From Paenibacillus pectinilyticus (GTDB lineage: Bacteria; Bacillota; Bacilli; Paenibacillales; NBRC-103111): a stretch of DNA of 64,000 nucleotides. The translations under genes and the position numbers were made by a program. The notes below the pieces were generated by a model. That model saw only the letters and a list, made by a program, of their open reading frames with translations, was not told the origin of the DNA and did no database searches. Shown piece after piece: positions 35,556-45,284 of the stretch. The stretch's first letter is position 1, and each line of letters opens with the position of its first letter. The DNA is taken from NCBI RefSeq assembly GCF_001700435.1, contig NZ_LYPC01000014.1, forward strand, positions 434,001 to 498,000, given 5' to 3'.

Positions 35556-38099
35556 ATGCAATTCCATTTCGAAGCCATCGAGCAGAGCGGGCAAATTCCG
35601 GTCAAGATTTTCACACAGTCTCTCGAACTGTTCCCATACCATTGGCATGAGGAAACTGAGATCTTGTTTATCCTCAAGGGATCGATCGAAATCTTGATCG
35701 ACAAGCAAGGAACGCTACTGAACGTCGGGGATATCTTTCTTGTAAACCGGAACGAAATTCATTTCGTTCGTTCAATGGACAAGCAGGAACAGGCGCAGTT
35801 GCTTATTCTTCAATTCAGCCACGAGCAATTTCAAAAATACGGCGTTGACCAATATGGAATGAACTTTAAGCTTGACTCAAGCACCTCGAAAGGAAAGAAA
35901 ACGAAGGAATATAATCGGATCCGTTCACTGCTTGCTTCAATGATGAAGATAGTCATCAACCGTGAAGAGCCGCAAAATTTGCTGATCGAACGGCATATGC
36001 TCGATCTATACATTATATTGAAGAACCATTTCAGCATGTCGGTAGAGCCTCTTAGCGCGCAAATGAGAGAGGGCGACGAACGCCTTCTCGAAATCCTCAA
36101 ATATATCAATGCCAATTATAACAATTCGCGCCTGGGCCTCAATAAAATCGCGGAACAGTTCTTTTTGACACCGCAATATTTATCTAAATACTTCAAAACC
36201 AACATGGGCGTTTCGCTCAAGAAGTTTATCGAAAACATCCGCTTGAACAAATCATTAAAACCGCTTAGGATGTCGGAAAACAACATTCTTGATGTCGCGC
36301 TGCGGCACGGTTTTCCTGATGCGAAGTCGTATTACCGTGTGTTTCGGGAAGTACTGGGCATGACCCCGACGGAGTTCCGCGAGCTTCAGAAGGTCGATGC
36401 GAACCCCGAAAAGCCGAAAGATTACTTCAGCATCAGCAGCAAAAACACGTTGGCAGAACTATTCCAATATATCGACTGGAATGAGAAAGAACCGGTGTCT
36501 TCAGGACGTAGAAAAGAGAGGTCCGTCACGTGTACCGTTGACGCGGGGGCCTCGAAAGGGAAGCTAAGACAAAGCTGGAAACGCCTTATGACGTTCGGCT
36601 ATGCGCCGCATGGACTTCGAAAAGATTTCCGCAGACAACTCAGGACGCTGCAACAAGACATCGGATTTGAATACGTCCGGTTTCATGGCATTTTTGCTGA
36701 TGAGTTACTCGTCTATAACGAAGCTACTTCTGGTAAGCCGTATTATAATTTCAATCACGTCGATACGCTGCTGGACGGTTTGCTTGAGGAAGACGTTAGA
36801 CCGTTTCTGGAGCTTGGCTTCATGCCTTCGTTGCTTGCTTCCGCGGAAGGGGATATTTTCTGGTGGAAAGCGAATGTAACGCCACCGAAAAGCATGGATC
36901 GGTGGCTCGACATGGTCGAAGCTTTCGTTCGACATATAATAAACCGATACGGCATGGCAGAAGTGTCGCGATGGTACTTCGAATTTTGGAACGAGCCGGA
37001 TGTTGAAGGCGCTTTCTGGAAAGGCACGCGAGAAGAATTTTTCGAACTATTCAAAGCGACTTTTTCGCGCATCAAATCGATTAGTCCGATGCTTAAAGTC
37101 GGCGGCTTCGGCAACCTTTGCCTGTTCAGCGGCGATTCCTGGTTGCGGTCGTTTGTTTCATATGCCCGGGAACACGGGATCGAGCTCGATTTCTTTTCTT
37201 TTCATGCATATCAATTGGCGATTGCTCCACACGACATAGAGGACGAAAAATTGCAATTAAATGCGATGCAGACCCTTAACTTTCAAGAAGATTTAAGCGA
37301 ATTGATTTCGGCTAACCCGTACGCTCGTTTGGGCGATGAGGATGTGATCGAGCGGGCCGTAAAACAGACGATTGAATGGGCGGCTGAGCTGCCGATGAAG
37401 GAACGAGAGTATTGGATTACTGAATGGAACGGTAACATTGACTGCCGAGATTTGATCCACGACACGTGTTATATGGCCGCTTTTATCGTGAAAACAGCGT
37501 TGCAATGCGGATATTTGGTCGAAGGAATGGGCTTTTGGACAGCGACGGACCTGCATGAGGAGTTTCAATTACCGCAGCCGTTGTTTCACGGAGGCTTCGG
37601 TTTGCTGACGTATAACGGCATCAAAAAGTCGGGTTTCCACGCGTTCGCATTCCTCGCGAGGCTAGGGGATGAAATCGTGATGCAGCGAGAGGGCATCATC
37701 GTGACGCGCCGCGGGGAAGATTATCAAATTCTTTTGTACAATTATTGCCACTACAACGAGTTGTACAATCAATTTGATTATTCGCAGGTTACTTCGAAGA
37801 ACCGTTATGGTATCTTCAACGATGCGGCTCCGAACCGATTCGGCTTGCGGCTTGAAGAACTTAATGGACATTACCGAATGGAACAAATGCGGGTCAACAG
37901 GAAGCATGGCTCGTCCTTTGATGCATGGGTGGAGATGGGCGCGCCGGATGAGTTGACAGTTGAAGGCAGAGCGTATCTCGATCGGATGGCGCAACCGCAA
38001 TATCGGACCTGGCAAGAGAAGACGCAAGAGGTCATCGAGCTAGATGTCGAGCTTGAATCGCACGAGATCCAGCTGATTCTGGCGACGAAACAGTATTGA
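35556..38099 (+). CDS. AraC regulator fused to a GH39 glycosidase domain
   Basis: An 847-residue fusion. Residues 1-150 form a cupin sensor (YHWHEETEILFILKG). Residues 185-280 are an AraC double helix-turn-helix (LNKIAEQFFLTPQYLSKYF; ILDVALRHGFPDAKSYYRVF). Residues 330-840 are a GH39-like (beta/alpha)8 domain plus beta-sandwich, with acid/base E480 in WNEPD and nucleophile E623 in WITEWN. Both catalytic residues are present, so the enzyme part may be active or may bind a beta-xyloside as ligand. There is no signal peptide. GAAGAGG precedes the ATG. It is followed by symporter 2 and the GH43-like gene, which it probably controls. Codon use is more GC-rich than that of the symporters. Confidence 0.88.
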   Translation: MQFHFEAIEQSGQIPVKIFTQSLELFPYHWHEETEILFILKGSIEILIDKQGTLLNVGDIFLVNRNEIHFVRSMDKQEQAQLLILQFSHEQFQKYGVDQYGMNFKLDSSTSKGKKTKEYNRIRSLLASMMKIVINREEPQNLLIERHMLDLYIILKNHFSMSVEPLSAQMREGDERLLEILKYINANYNNSRLGLNKIAEQFFLTPQYLSKYFKTNMGVSLKKFIENIRLNKSLKPLRMSENNILDVALRHGFPDAKSYYRVFREVLGMTPTEFRELQKVDANPEKPKDYFSISSKNTLAELFQYIDWNEKEPVSSGRRKERSVTCTVDAGASKGKLRQSWKRLMTFGYAPHGLRKDFRRQLRTLQQDIGFEYVRFHGIFADELLVYNEATSGKPYYNFNHVDTLLDGLLEEDVRPFLELGFMPSLLASAEGDIFWWKANVTPPKSMDRWLDMVEAFVRHIINRYGMAEVSRWYFEFWNEPDVEGAFWKGTREEFFELFKATFSRIKSISPMLKVGGFGNLCLFSGDSWLRSFVSYAREHGIELDFFSFHAYQLAIAPHDIEDEKLQLNAMQTLNFQEDLSELISANPYARLGDEDVIERAVKQTIEWAAELPMKEREYWITEWNGNIDCRDLIHDTCYMAAFIVKTALQCGYLVEGMGFWTATDLHEEFQLPQPLFHGGFGLLTYNGIKKSGFHAFAFLARLGDEIVMQREGIIVTRRGEDYQILLYNYCHYNELYNQFDYSQVTSKNRYGIFNDAAPNRFGLRLEELNGHYRMEQMRVNRKHGSSFDAWVEMGAPDELTVEGRAYLDRMAQPQYRTWQEKTQEVIELDVELESHEIQLILATKQY

Positions 38100-38102
38100 A
38101 GA

Positions 38103-38138
38103 AAAGGAACACGCACCCGATGCGTTGTTCCTTTTTTT
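38103..38138 (+). terminator. Intrinsic terminator after the AraC-GH39 gene
   Basis: GGAACACGCA pairs with TGCGTTGTTCC with a one-base bulge, followed by seven T. Confidence 0.85.
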
Positions 38139-38220
38139 AATCTATTTTTGCCGTTAGATTTTCTCGAAAACTGAAAAAAGATCACAATTGGAATCTCCAA
38201 AGCCTTACATTGGAATGAAT

Positions 38221-38234
38221 GTGAAGCGCTTTCA
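38221..38234 (+). promoter_or_regulatory. cre-like site upstream of symporter 2
   Basis: GTGAAGCGCTTTCA carries the core AAGCGCTTTCA of a palindromic cre site but is one base short in the left half. It lies 54 bp before the symporter start. Confidence 0.45.
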
Positions 38235-38288
38235 ATGTAAAATTCGAATTGAGAAGTGGAATAGGAAGTTTGTAATGGAGGTAATCAC

Positions 38289-39638
38289 ATGGAAACGAAT
38301 AATGAGAAAATCAAGTTAAGGGAAAAACTTGCTTATGGTTTAGGAGATGGTGCAAACAACATAGTGTGGTCTTCGGTTGGAGCATTCATGTTGTTCTTCT
38401 TTACAGATATTGCTGGTTTAACAGCAGTAGCCGCTGGTGCAATTCTACTTTGGGCAAGGGTGCTTGATGGTTTTGTTGATATTTTTGTTGGTACTTTAGT
38501 GGATCGTACAAAATCACGTTTTGGGAAAACTCGCCCATGGATTTTGTGGATGGCTGTACCTTTTGGTCTTTTTACAGTCATGCTATACAGTGTACCTGAC
38601 TTTAGCATGACTGGAAAAATCGTTTACTACTCTATCGCTTATTTTGCCGTAAATATTATTTATTCATGCATTAACATTCCTTATGGAACTCTGAATTCAC
38701 TCATTACGAAAGACCAACAACAAAGACAAGTACTTAATATTTTCAGAATGTTATCGGCTATGGTATTTGCGGTAGTTGTTATGGTTGGAACAACAGGTTT
38801 TGTTAAAGCTTTAGGAGATGACGGCGGGGCTTGGCAAAAAACTTTCATTATCTATGCAATAATTGCAGTTGTTATGTATCTTATTACCTTTTTTGGAACA
38901 AAGGAAAGAGTGAAAATCGTACCAAAAACGGAAGTAGGCAAACCAGCTACCACAAAAATGAGAATTGTTTCTATGCTTAAAAACCAATATATGTGGATTG
39001 TTTTTGTATTATCTATCACAATGTTCCTTAGTCAAGGTATGAGTGGAATAAACATCTACTACTGCAAATACATTTTTGGCGATGAAACAAAAATGAGTGT
39101 ACTGACGTTGGCATCTTTCGCACCCATATTACTGGTTCTACTGGTAAGCGCACCATTAGTTAAAAAACTTGGTAAGCGTAACTTTGCATTAGTTGGTTGC
39201 TTTATATCCATTGTTGGCTTTGCCATCATGGCGATGGCACCAGAAAACTTTAATTTGATTCTCATTGCAAGTTTGATTAAAGGGTTAGGTATGGGTACTC
39301 TAACGGCAACTATATTCCCAATGGTATTTGACACGATTGAATACGGAGAATGGAAAACGGATATTCGTGCAGAAGGCTTAACCTACAGTATGTCAAGTGT
39401 TGCTTCAAAACTTGGAACAGCAGGCGGTGCGGCTATTGTTGCTGCATTACTATCTGTTGGGGGTTACGTTGCTGATGCACAAACGCAATCAGACTCAGCC
39501 ATTTTCGCTTTCAAAGCAAGTTTTATCTACGTTCAATTTGCATTATTAATTTTAACGACAGTTCTTCTGTTTTTTTATAAGCTAGACAAAATTTATCCAA
39601 CTGTGATGAAAGAGTTAGAAGAAAGAAGAAACGCATAG
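38289..39638 (+). CDS. GPH family sugar:cation symporter (copy 2)
   Basis: A 449-residue, about 12-segment symporter that aligns end to end without gaps with the protein at 31250 (about 84% identical by eye). It has the same YGLGDGANNIVW, DRTKSRFGKTRPWILW and EYGEWKTDIRAEGLTYS motifs. Nucleotide similarity runs from the start codon to 16 bp past the stop, while the upstream regions differ apart from a cre-like site. ATGGAGG precedes the ATG. Its place between the GH39 fusion and GH43 suggests a xyloside or arabinoside as cargo, possibly different from that of copy 1. Confidence 0.9.
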   Translation: METNNEKIKLREKLAYGLGDGANNIVWSSVGAFMLFFFTDIAGLTAVAAGAILLWARVLDGFVDIFVGTLVDRTKSRFGKTRPWILWMAVPFGLFTVMLYSVPDFSMTGKIVYYSIAYFAVNIIYSCINIPYGTLNSLITKDQQQRQVLNIFRMLSAMVFAVVVMVGTTGFVKALGDDGGAWQKTFIIYAIIAVVMYLITFFGTKERVKIVPKTEVGKPATTKMRIVSMLKNQYMWIVFVLSITMFLSQGMSGINIYYCKYIFGDETKMSVLTLASFAPILLVLLVSAPLVKKLGKRNFALVGCFISIVGFAIMAMAPENFNLILIASLIKGLGMGTLTATIFPMVFDTIEYGEWKTDIRAEGLTYSMSSVASKLGTAGGAAIVAALLSVGGYVADAQTQSDSAIFAFKASFIYVQFALLILTTVLLFFYKLDKIYPTVMKELEERRNA

Positions 39639-39650
39639 TTGGACCCGCCA

Positions 39651-39708
39651 CCTCCCCTAGCCAAGAATGAAGTAACAAACTTCAGGAAAAGTGGTGAGGG
39701 GAGTTTTA
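39651..39708 (+). terminator. Probable terminator after symporter 2
   Basis: CTCCCCT pairs with AGGGGAG across an inner GAAG/CTTC hairpin, followed by TTTTAG. Confidence 0.55.
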
Positions 39709-39774
39709 GTTGCAAAGTTTGGATATAAAGCTTAGTGGACTCAAATATATAGAAGAGAAAAACAGGAGGTTTAG

Positions 39775-41337
39775 ATGATGGAAGTGAACTATGGGCCAGA
39801 TCGATTTTCCATTAACCCATTTTTACCCTGCAATGAGTATATTCCAGACGGAGAACCCTATGTCTTCGGTGATAGAGTCTATGTATACGGCTCACACGAT
39901 CTCTTTGGAAGTGGGGCGTTCTGCGGCGGTGATTACGTGACGTGGTCAGCACCAGTCGATAATTTAACGGACTGGAGATACGAAGGCGTTATCTACAAGA
40001 AAATGCAGGATCCTTATGTGAATAAAATGGTCAATTCGGGTAAAAAGGGTATGATGAAAACCCATATGTTTGCCCCAGATATTGTAGAAATAGAAGGGAA
40101 ATATTATTTGTACTATGGTATCGGACTTTCTAAGTCTGGTTTCGGTGTTGCGGTTTCGGATTCGCCAGTTGGACCATTCGAATATATCGGACGTGTGCGT
40201 TATCCAGAATCAGAAAAGCCAAAAAACTGGAAAGATGGAAGAGACGGAATTGAAGACGGTGATTTCGTTTTTGGTAAAGGTAAAGGCCCGCTTTTGAATA
40301 TGGCTAACTATCTATATGATCCATCTGTTATTTATGATAATGGAAGATTATACTTGTACTTTGGACTATGTTTCTGCCACGTGGTAGAGTTGGATCCAAA
40401 CGATATGAGAACGGTCATAAAGAATGAACAAACTGGTCGTTATAGCAGTGAATCTCTTATACCCTCCATGTTCACGCAACGTTCAAAGAGGAAAGATTTT
40501 GATCGTATGGGAATGCTCAACGGACCATCAATTAGAAAAATAAATGATGTTTTCTACTTAGTTTATTATGGGACTGGACCCAATAAATGCAATGCCATGT
40601 GCTATGCGACTTCCAAGAGTCCATTCGGTCCATTTGAGTATGGAGGCATTCTTGTTTCTTTAGGAAATGCAAGATATAAAGGTCAGAATGCTCCTACTGA
40701 ATATGTAGGAAATACCCATGGCGGATTGGTGAATCTACATGGTACTTGGTATATCATTTACCACAGGCATACGGGCAACCAAATGGGAGGCAGACAGGCT
40801 ATGGTAGCTGCGCTTACTATGCGACCTGATGGAAGCTTTGAACACGCAGAGCATCATTCTATGGGCTTTAGCAAATCTGCCTTACCTGCCTATCATCAGT
40901 GGCCAGCATTTATGGCGTGCTATCTAACGGATGCACAAGGAAAAGCAAAAGCAAAAACGAACTCTCCGTATATTGTGCAAAGGGAGTTAGCGTTTGGATT
41001 CGTAGACGACCATTCAGGCAAAAAGGTTTTCCAAGTCGTTACAAATACGACAAGTGAAAGTGTTGTTGGATATAAATACTTTGACTTCGGTCATGAAGCC
41101 CATGAAAATACGAAAGTTATTTTATCCATATTTGCAGAAAGCAATGGCTATGTTGATATTTTCATAGACAGTCCACTTAGCGGTGAGTTAATTGCTCAAG
41201 TTCAAGTGTATAGGTCAAGCGAGTATACTGATTTTCTTTCGCCACTAAAGGCAATCACTGGTGTGCACGCCGTTTATTTTGTATTCCATCCAGAAGGCAA
41301 GACGTTAGGCGATTTTTCGCACTTTGCATTTGTGTAA
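39775..41337 (+). CDS. GH43-like five-bladed propeller protein, acid residue not found
   Basis: A 520-residue protein with a GH43/GH62-clan propeller and a C-terminal beta-sandwich (about 400-520). The base Asp is visible as D25 (IPDGEPYVFGD) and the supporting Asp as D182 (YDPSVIYDNG). The usual acid motif EGP reads NGP (N249 in LNGPSIRKIND), so the catalytic Glu seems to be replaced by Asn. NTHGG supplies the usual central His. GH43 enzymes are mostly beta-xylosidases or alpha-arabinofuranosidases. There is no signal peptide. AGGAGG precedes two adjacent ATG codons, either of which can be the start. It follows symporter 2 and ends at a terminator. Confidence 0.8.
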   Translation: MMEVNYGPDRFSINPFLPCNEYIPDGEPYVFGDRVYVYGSHDLFGSGAFCGGDYVTWSAPVDNLTDWRYEGVIYKKMQDPYVNKMVNSGKKGMMKTHMFAPDIVEIEGKYYLYYGIGLSKSGFGVAVSDSPVGPFEYIGRVRYPESEKPKNWKDGRDGIEDGDFVFGKGKGPLLNMANYLYDPSVIYDNGRLYLYFGLCFCHVVELDPNDMRTVIKNEQTGRYSSESLIPSMFTQRSKRKDFDRMGMLNGPSIRKINDVFYLVYYGTGPNKCNAMCYATSKSPFGPFEYGGILVSLGNARYKGQNAPTEYVGNTHGGLVNLHGTWYIIYHRHTGNQMGGRQAMVAALTMRPDGSFEHAEHHSMGFSKSALPAYHQWPAFMACYLTDAQGKAKAKTNSPYIVQRELAFGFVDDHSGKKVFQVVTNTTSESVVGYKYFDFGHEAHENTKVILSIFAESNGYVDIFIDSPLSGELIAQVQVYRSSEYTDFLSPLKAITGVHAVYFVFHPEGKTLGDFSHFAFV

Positions 41338-41376
41338 AACGGAACATAAACCAAGAAATGAATAGTTGAGGATTCG

Positions 41377-41404
41377 AGCACTCCACCGCGGGGTGCTTTT
41401 TTTA
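41377..41404 (+). terminator. Intrinsic terminator after GH43
   Basis: AGCACTCC pairs with GGGGTGCT (one G-T pair) and is followed by seven T. Confidence 0.85.
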
Positions 41405-41513
41405 TTGATTTAGAGATATTAACATGTTGAACTTCACTAAAAATTGGAATATAAAAAGCTGCATAGGGGAAAAATAACCGAAACATGCCATTCCATGAAG
41501 AGAGGGAGCTCAA

Positions 41514-42956
41514 ATGAAAGTCGATCCATCTCTAGACGTAACCGAAAAGTCGCTGCAAAATATGCTTTTCAGTAGCTCTGACTTTAAATCGAGTACATTT
41601 CAATCCGGTAACCGCAGTTATCGGCTGTTTTATTTAGATACAATGATTGAACTTGCTGTGGTACAGGAGCACGTCATTCGACCTTTGCTTCAGCAAACGG
41701 AAGACCTCAATCTTCGTGAAATTGTGTCTGTATTGGAATGTTCGGAGACGGAGCTGCTGAGCGATGCGGTGAATGCACTTGTGCAAGGTAAAACGGTGCT
41801 TCAAATCGATGGAAAAATGAAGCTTTATTTACTTGGAACAGAAGTGAAGAAAGAACGTTCTGTTAACCTGCCCGTGAATGAACGAGTACTGCGCGGATCT
41901 AATGAGGCGTTGATTGAAAATGTGCATACCAACATTAATTTGCTGCGCAAAATGATCGTCACACCAGACCTCGTTGTTAAATACTATCTCGTTGGCAGAC
42001 GATCAAATACGAAAGTCGCCTTACTGTACTTGCAAGAGCTTGCTAACGAAGAAGTTATCCAAGAGTTTGAGCGTAGAATTAGCCTTATCGACATCGATTA
42101 TGTTGAAGCACCAGGCTTTATTCAAGAACTTATTGAGGATCGGAAATTCTCCTTATTTCCACAATTGATGATTACGGAGAGGCCAGATCGCGTTAGATCC
42201 TACTTGATGAATGGAAAAATGGGGATCTTAACCAATGGTTCGCCGGATTGCATTATTCTTCCCGTCTCCTTCTGGGCATTCTTGCAATCCCCTGATGATT
42301 ATCAAGTAGGTTGGTTACTCGGAAGTGCTTTCAGGTTTCTTCGCATAATAAGCTTTGTAGTTGCAATAAGCTTGCCTGGCGCGTATGTTGCGTTAGTCAC
42401 ATTTGATCCGCGTATGCTTCCGTTTGAAATTGCATTAACACTTCAAAGCTCCATGCAATACGTTGCCATGCCTCCAGTGCTCGAAGCGATATTCATGTTG
42501 GTCACGCTCGAAGTATTAAGGGAAGCGACGGTAAGGTTAGCAAGCCCAATTGGGCAAACGATCGGTGTTGTAGGCGGTATCGTCATCGGAACTGTTGTTG
42601 TTCAGTCCAATCTGGTTTCCACTATGATGGTCATTATCGTTGCCTTTACGGCTGTCGCGTCCTTCAGTATTCCGTCTTATGAAATGAGCAGTGCTGTGCG
42701 ATTATTATCATTTCCGTTCATTTTAATGGCTGCAACTTTTGGATTAATTGGCTTGGAATTGTCATACCTGATCGTGTTTACGCACTTAGCGCGTTTAAAC
42801 ACGATGGGGATACCCTACTTTTACAGTGGACTCAACAAAAATACGATTATGGATACCTTATTTCGAGGACCTATTAGAAGCCTAAAAGAACGTACAAAAG
42901 AAAGCTTGTCCAAAGATAATTCGAGAATTCGAATTCGAAGGGGTAAACATGAATGA
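41514..42956 (+). CDS. GerA-family spore germination receptor, A subunit
   Basis: A 480-residue protein. A hydrophilic N-terminal part (about 1-270) is followed by a membrane domain with four to six hydrophobic segments (about 270-430), including RPFxxA-region equivalents such as MPPVLEAIFMLVTLEVLREA. This is the GerAA/GerKA architecture of nutrient receptors in the spore inner membrane. GAGAGGGAG precedes the ATG. The last four bases overlap the start of the B subunit (ATGA). It would be expressed in the forespore, but no sigma-G promoter was confidently read. Confidence 0.93.
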   Translation: MKVDPSLDVTEKSLQNMLFSSSDFKSSTFQSGNRSYRLFYLDTMIELAVVQEHVIRPLLQQTEDLNLREIVSVLECSETELLSDAVNALVQGKTVLQIDGKMKLYLLGTEVKKERSVNLPVNERVLRGSNEALIENVHTNINLLRKMIVTPDLVVKYYLVGRRSNTKVALLYLQELANEEVIQEFERRISLIDIDYVEAPGFIQELIEDRKFSLFPQLMITERPDRVRSYLMNGKMGILTNGSPDCIILPVSFWAFLQSPDDYQVGWLLGSAFRFLRIISFVVAISLPGAYVALVTFDPRMLPFEIALTLQSSMQYVAMPPVLEAIFMLVTLEVLREATVRLASPIGQTIGVVGGIVIGTVVVQSNLVSTMMVIIVAFTAVASFSIPSYEMSSAVRLLSFPFILMAATFGLIGLELSYLIVFTHLARLNTMGIPYFYSGLNKNTIMDTLFRGPIRSLKERTKESLSKDNSRIRIRRGKHE

Positions 42957-44050
42957 TTCACTTAAAGAAGCTTTCTTTAACACAGCTTTTTAATCTCATT
43001 ATTTTAACGCAAGTGGGTGTATCTATCTTATCAATTCCCTTTGAAGAGTCTAAGCACTCAGGTTATGACTCATGGCTATCTATATGCCTTGGAGGGGTGA
43101 TTTCACAAGGGATTATTATGATTATGTATTGCCTTAGTACAAGGTATGCAGATCGGGCGTTGCCTCAGTATATGACTAGCATAGTTGGAAAGATAATGGG
43201 ATCTATTCTGAATATACTCATAGGATTATATTGTGCCGAGTCCAGTCTGATGGTCTTCGTTTCTTATTCTGATGTGTTGAGTAGATGGGTATTGATCAGA
43301 ACTCCCTGGTTTGTATTAGTTGGAATATCAATCGGAATTGCTGCGTATATTGCGTCTTCTTCACTCCGGTCCATTGCTGTAATTACGCAGTCCATCATGG
43401 TTATGTTTTTTATTGCTACGTTCATCATATTTATCAGTGGGTTAGGGAAGGGAGATGTACGTCATTTTTTCCCAATAGGCAGTCATGGGATAGGAGCCAT
43501 CATGAGGGATGCGCTTCCAGCCTTTTGGGCTTATGCTGGTTATGAGCTCCTTCTGGTTGTCTTTCCAACCTTAAGTTACCGAAAAAAGAAAGACGTCTTT
43601 CTTGTAATGACTGCCGCTAATGGATTCACTACCCTTTTTTATATGTTAATCACCTTGATTGTAACGTTTAATTTCAGTGAAAATCAGCTTAAAGTAATTT
43701 CTGAGCCTATGGTCTTCATACTACGCCAATTTAAATGGCCTGTCGTGCAAAGTTTAGATATCGTATTCATGACAATTTGGCTATCGGTCACGACTGTAAC
43801 AGCCTATGTGTATTTGTTTTTAGCAGCTCGATACCTTTCTTTTTCTTTTGGAAAAGAGAGGGGGAACCATGCGGTTATCGTCTGGATATTAGCGATTCTT
43901 TGTTTCGGATTAGGTGTATTTGGATCAGACCGCCAAGTTCTCTTTCAATTTTCCAGCTATCATAATTTTGCTACAATTGCCGTTATCGCCATCATACCGT
44001 TACTCCTTTTGTTAATTTCGATAACTCGGGGGAAGGTGGGAGCAAGATGA
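42953..44050 (+). CDS. GerB-family spore germination permease-like subunit
   Basis: A 365-residue protein with about ten hydrophobic segments, of the GerAB/GerKB endospore germination permease group in the APC superfamily, thought to bind the germinant. It overlaps both neighbours by four bases (ATGA), so the three subunits are made together. The germinant cannot be inferred from the sequence. Confidence 0.93.
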   Translation: MIHLKKLSLTQLFNLIILTQVGVSILSIPFEESKHSGYDSWLSICLGGVISQGIIMIMYCLSTRYADRALPQYMTSIVGKIMGSILNILIGLYCAESSLMVFVSYSDVLSRWVLIRTPWFVLVGISIGIAAYIASSSLRSIAVITQSIMVMFFIATFIIFISGLGKGDVRHFFPIGSHGIGAIMRDALPAFWAYAGYELLLVVFPTLSYRKKKDVFLVMTAANGFTTLFYMLITLIVTFNFSENQLKVISEPMVFILRQFKWPVVQSLDIVFMTIWLSVTTVTAYVYLFLAARYLSFSFGKERGNHAVIVWILAILCFGLGVFGSDRQVLFQFSSYHNFATIAVIAIIPLLLLLISITRGKVGAR

Positions 44051-45186
44051 AGAGGGTTGTAGGAAGTATGATGATCTTGTTACTTCTCACTGGCTGCTGG
44101 GACCGATTGCCGCTGCGCAATCTCAAAATCGTTGATATAACAGGGATCGACTATGATGAGAAGAGTAGCAAAGTATCGCTGAACTTTGTTGTTACCAAAT
44201 TAAGTAAAGCCGGGCAAGGGAGCGGTGTGTCTGTTTCGGATGCAACAGAGATTTCAGATTCAAGTGTAATTGAAGCGGTTGGTCAGGGGCTATATAAAGA
44301 CCAAGGTCCCTTTATTGGGATTAATACAAGACTATTTTTAATGAGCGAAAGTTTTATAATGCATCAACCCGTTCGTGAGCTTGCTTTTTTGCTCGATACG
44401 CCATTTACGACAATAAATTCGCCAGTAGTCATTCTGGACGATCAAGACGCATCATTTTTTAAACAGTTTAATGGAACAATGACGGATAAAACGAAAGAAC
44501 TGAATGAGTTTGTGAAATCTTTAGAAACATATGGTCTCGTTCCCAACGTTACGATGATGGATTTTCTTTTATCGAAGGAAGAGCCATTAAATGATTTCGC
44601 ATTACCTGTCATTAAACATGTCAATTCTCGGATGGAATTAATTGGCGCTTTATTATTTCGTCAGAGCGATAGCACAGGTATTAAGCTCAATAATGAACAA
44701 ATTCAAACCTTAATGATGCTCGTAGGGAACGGCAATGTTAGGCAGAAATTAAAGGGGTTTTCAACAAAATTCAATTATGGGCGGGTTGCAAAGACGGGAC
44801 ACATGGATGACAAGGATTACGCTTTTTTTATCAAGAAAATAAACAGCAAAATCACCGCACGTCAACAGTTGAGTGAACTTCCGACTATTACGATTAAGGT
44901 AAGAATGAATATAATTGCAACTGAACTTGGTGAAGAGGTTACTGGTCTTAAAACTGCATATGTAAATGAAATGGAAAAAGCACTAAGTAATCATTTAAAC
45001 GAAAAGGCAGCCAAGACGATTAAAAAATTACAAGAGGCGAATTCGGATGTTCTAGGTATCGGAAAAGAGTTAAAAGCATTTCATCCAGCCCTATGGAAAA
45101 CGTTGGAGTGGCGAAAGGATTATCCTCGATTGGTGATCGAGCCACAATTTGAAGTTAGGATTTTGAATACTGAGATTGAGAGATAA
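44047..45186 (+). CDS. Ger(x)C-family spore germination lipoprotein
   Basis: A 379-residue lipoprotein. The signal peptide MMILLLLTGCWD ends in a lipobox, with the CWD sequence that is usual in GerAC/GerKC proteins. The rest is the three-domain GerC fold. It is the third gene of the gerA-type operon and its start overlaps the B subunit by four bases. The operon ends at a bidirectional terminator. Confidence 0.93.
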   Translation: MKRVVGSMMILLLLTGCWDRLPLRNLKIVDITGIDYDEKSSKVSLNFVVTKLSKAGQGSGVSVSDATEISDSSVIEAVGQGLYKDQGPFIGINTRLFLMSESFIMHQPVRELAFLLDTPFTTINSPVVILDDQDASFFKQFNGTMTDKTKELNEFVKSLETYGLVPNVTMMDFLLSKEEPLNDFALPVIKHVNSRMELIGALLFRQSDSTGIKLNNEQIQTLMMLVGNGNVRQKLKGFSTKFNYGRVAKTGHMDDKDYAFFIKKINSKITARQQLSELPTITIKVRMNIIATELGEEVTGLKTAYVNEMEKALSNHLNEKAAKTIKKLQEANSDVLGIGKELKAFHPALWKTLEWRKDYPRLVIEPQFEVRILNTEIER

Positions 45187-45243
45187 ATTAGCTAGCCCAA
45201 CGATCGTATATGAACTAAAAGCTACAGTATTGCAAAGTACAAA

Positions 45244-45281
45244 CAAAAGGACGCGTGCTCCTATCGGAGTTCGCGTCCTTT
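45244..45281. terminator. Bidirectional terminator between convergent genes
   Basis: AAAAGGACGCG pairs perfectly with CGCGTCCTTTT, with an inner GCTCC/GGAGT extension. A and T runs at the two ends let it serve both the ger operon and the PhyH gene. Confidence 0.88.
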
Positions 45282-45284
45282 TAC

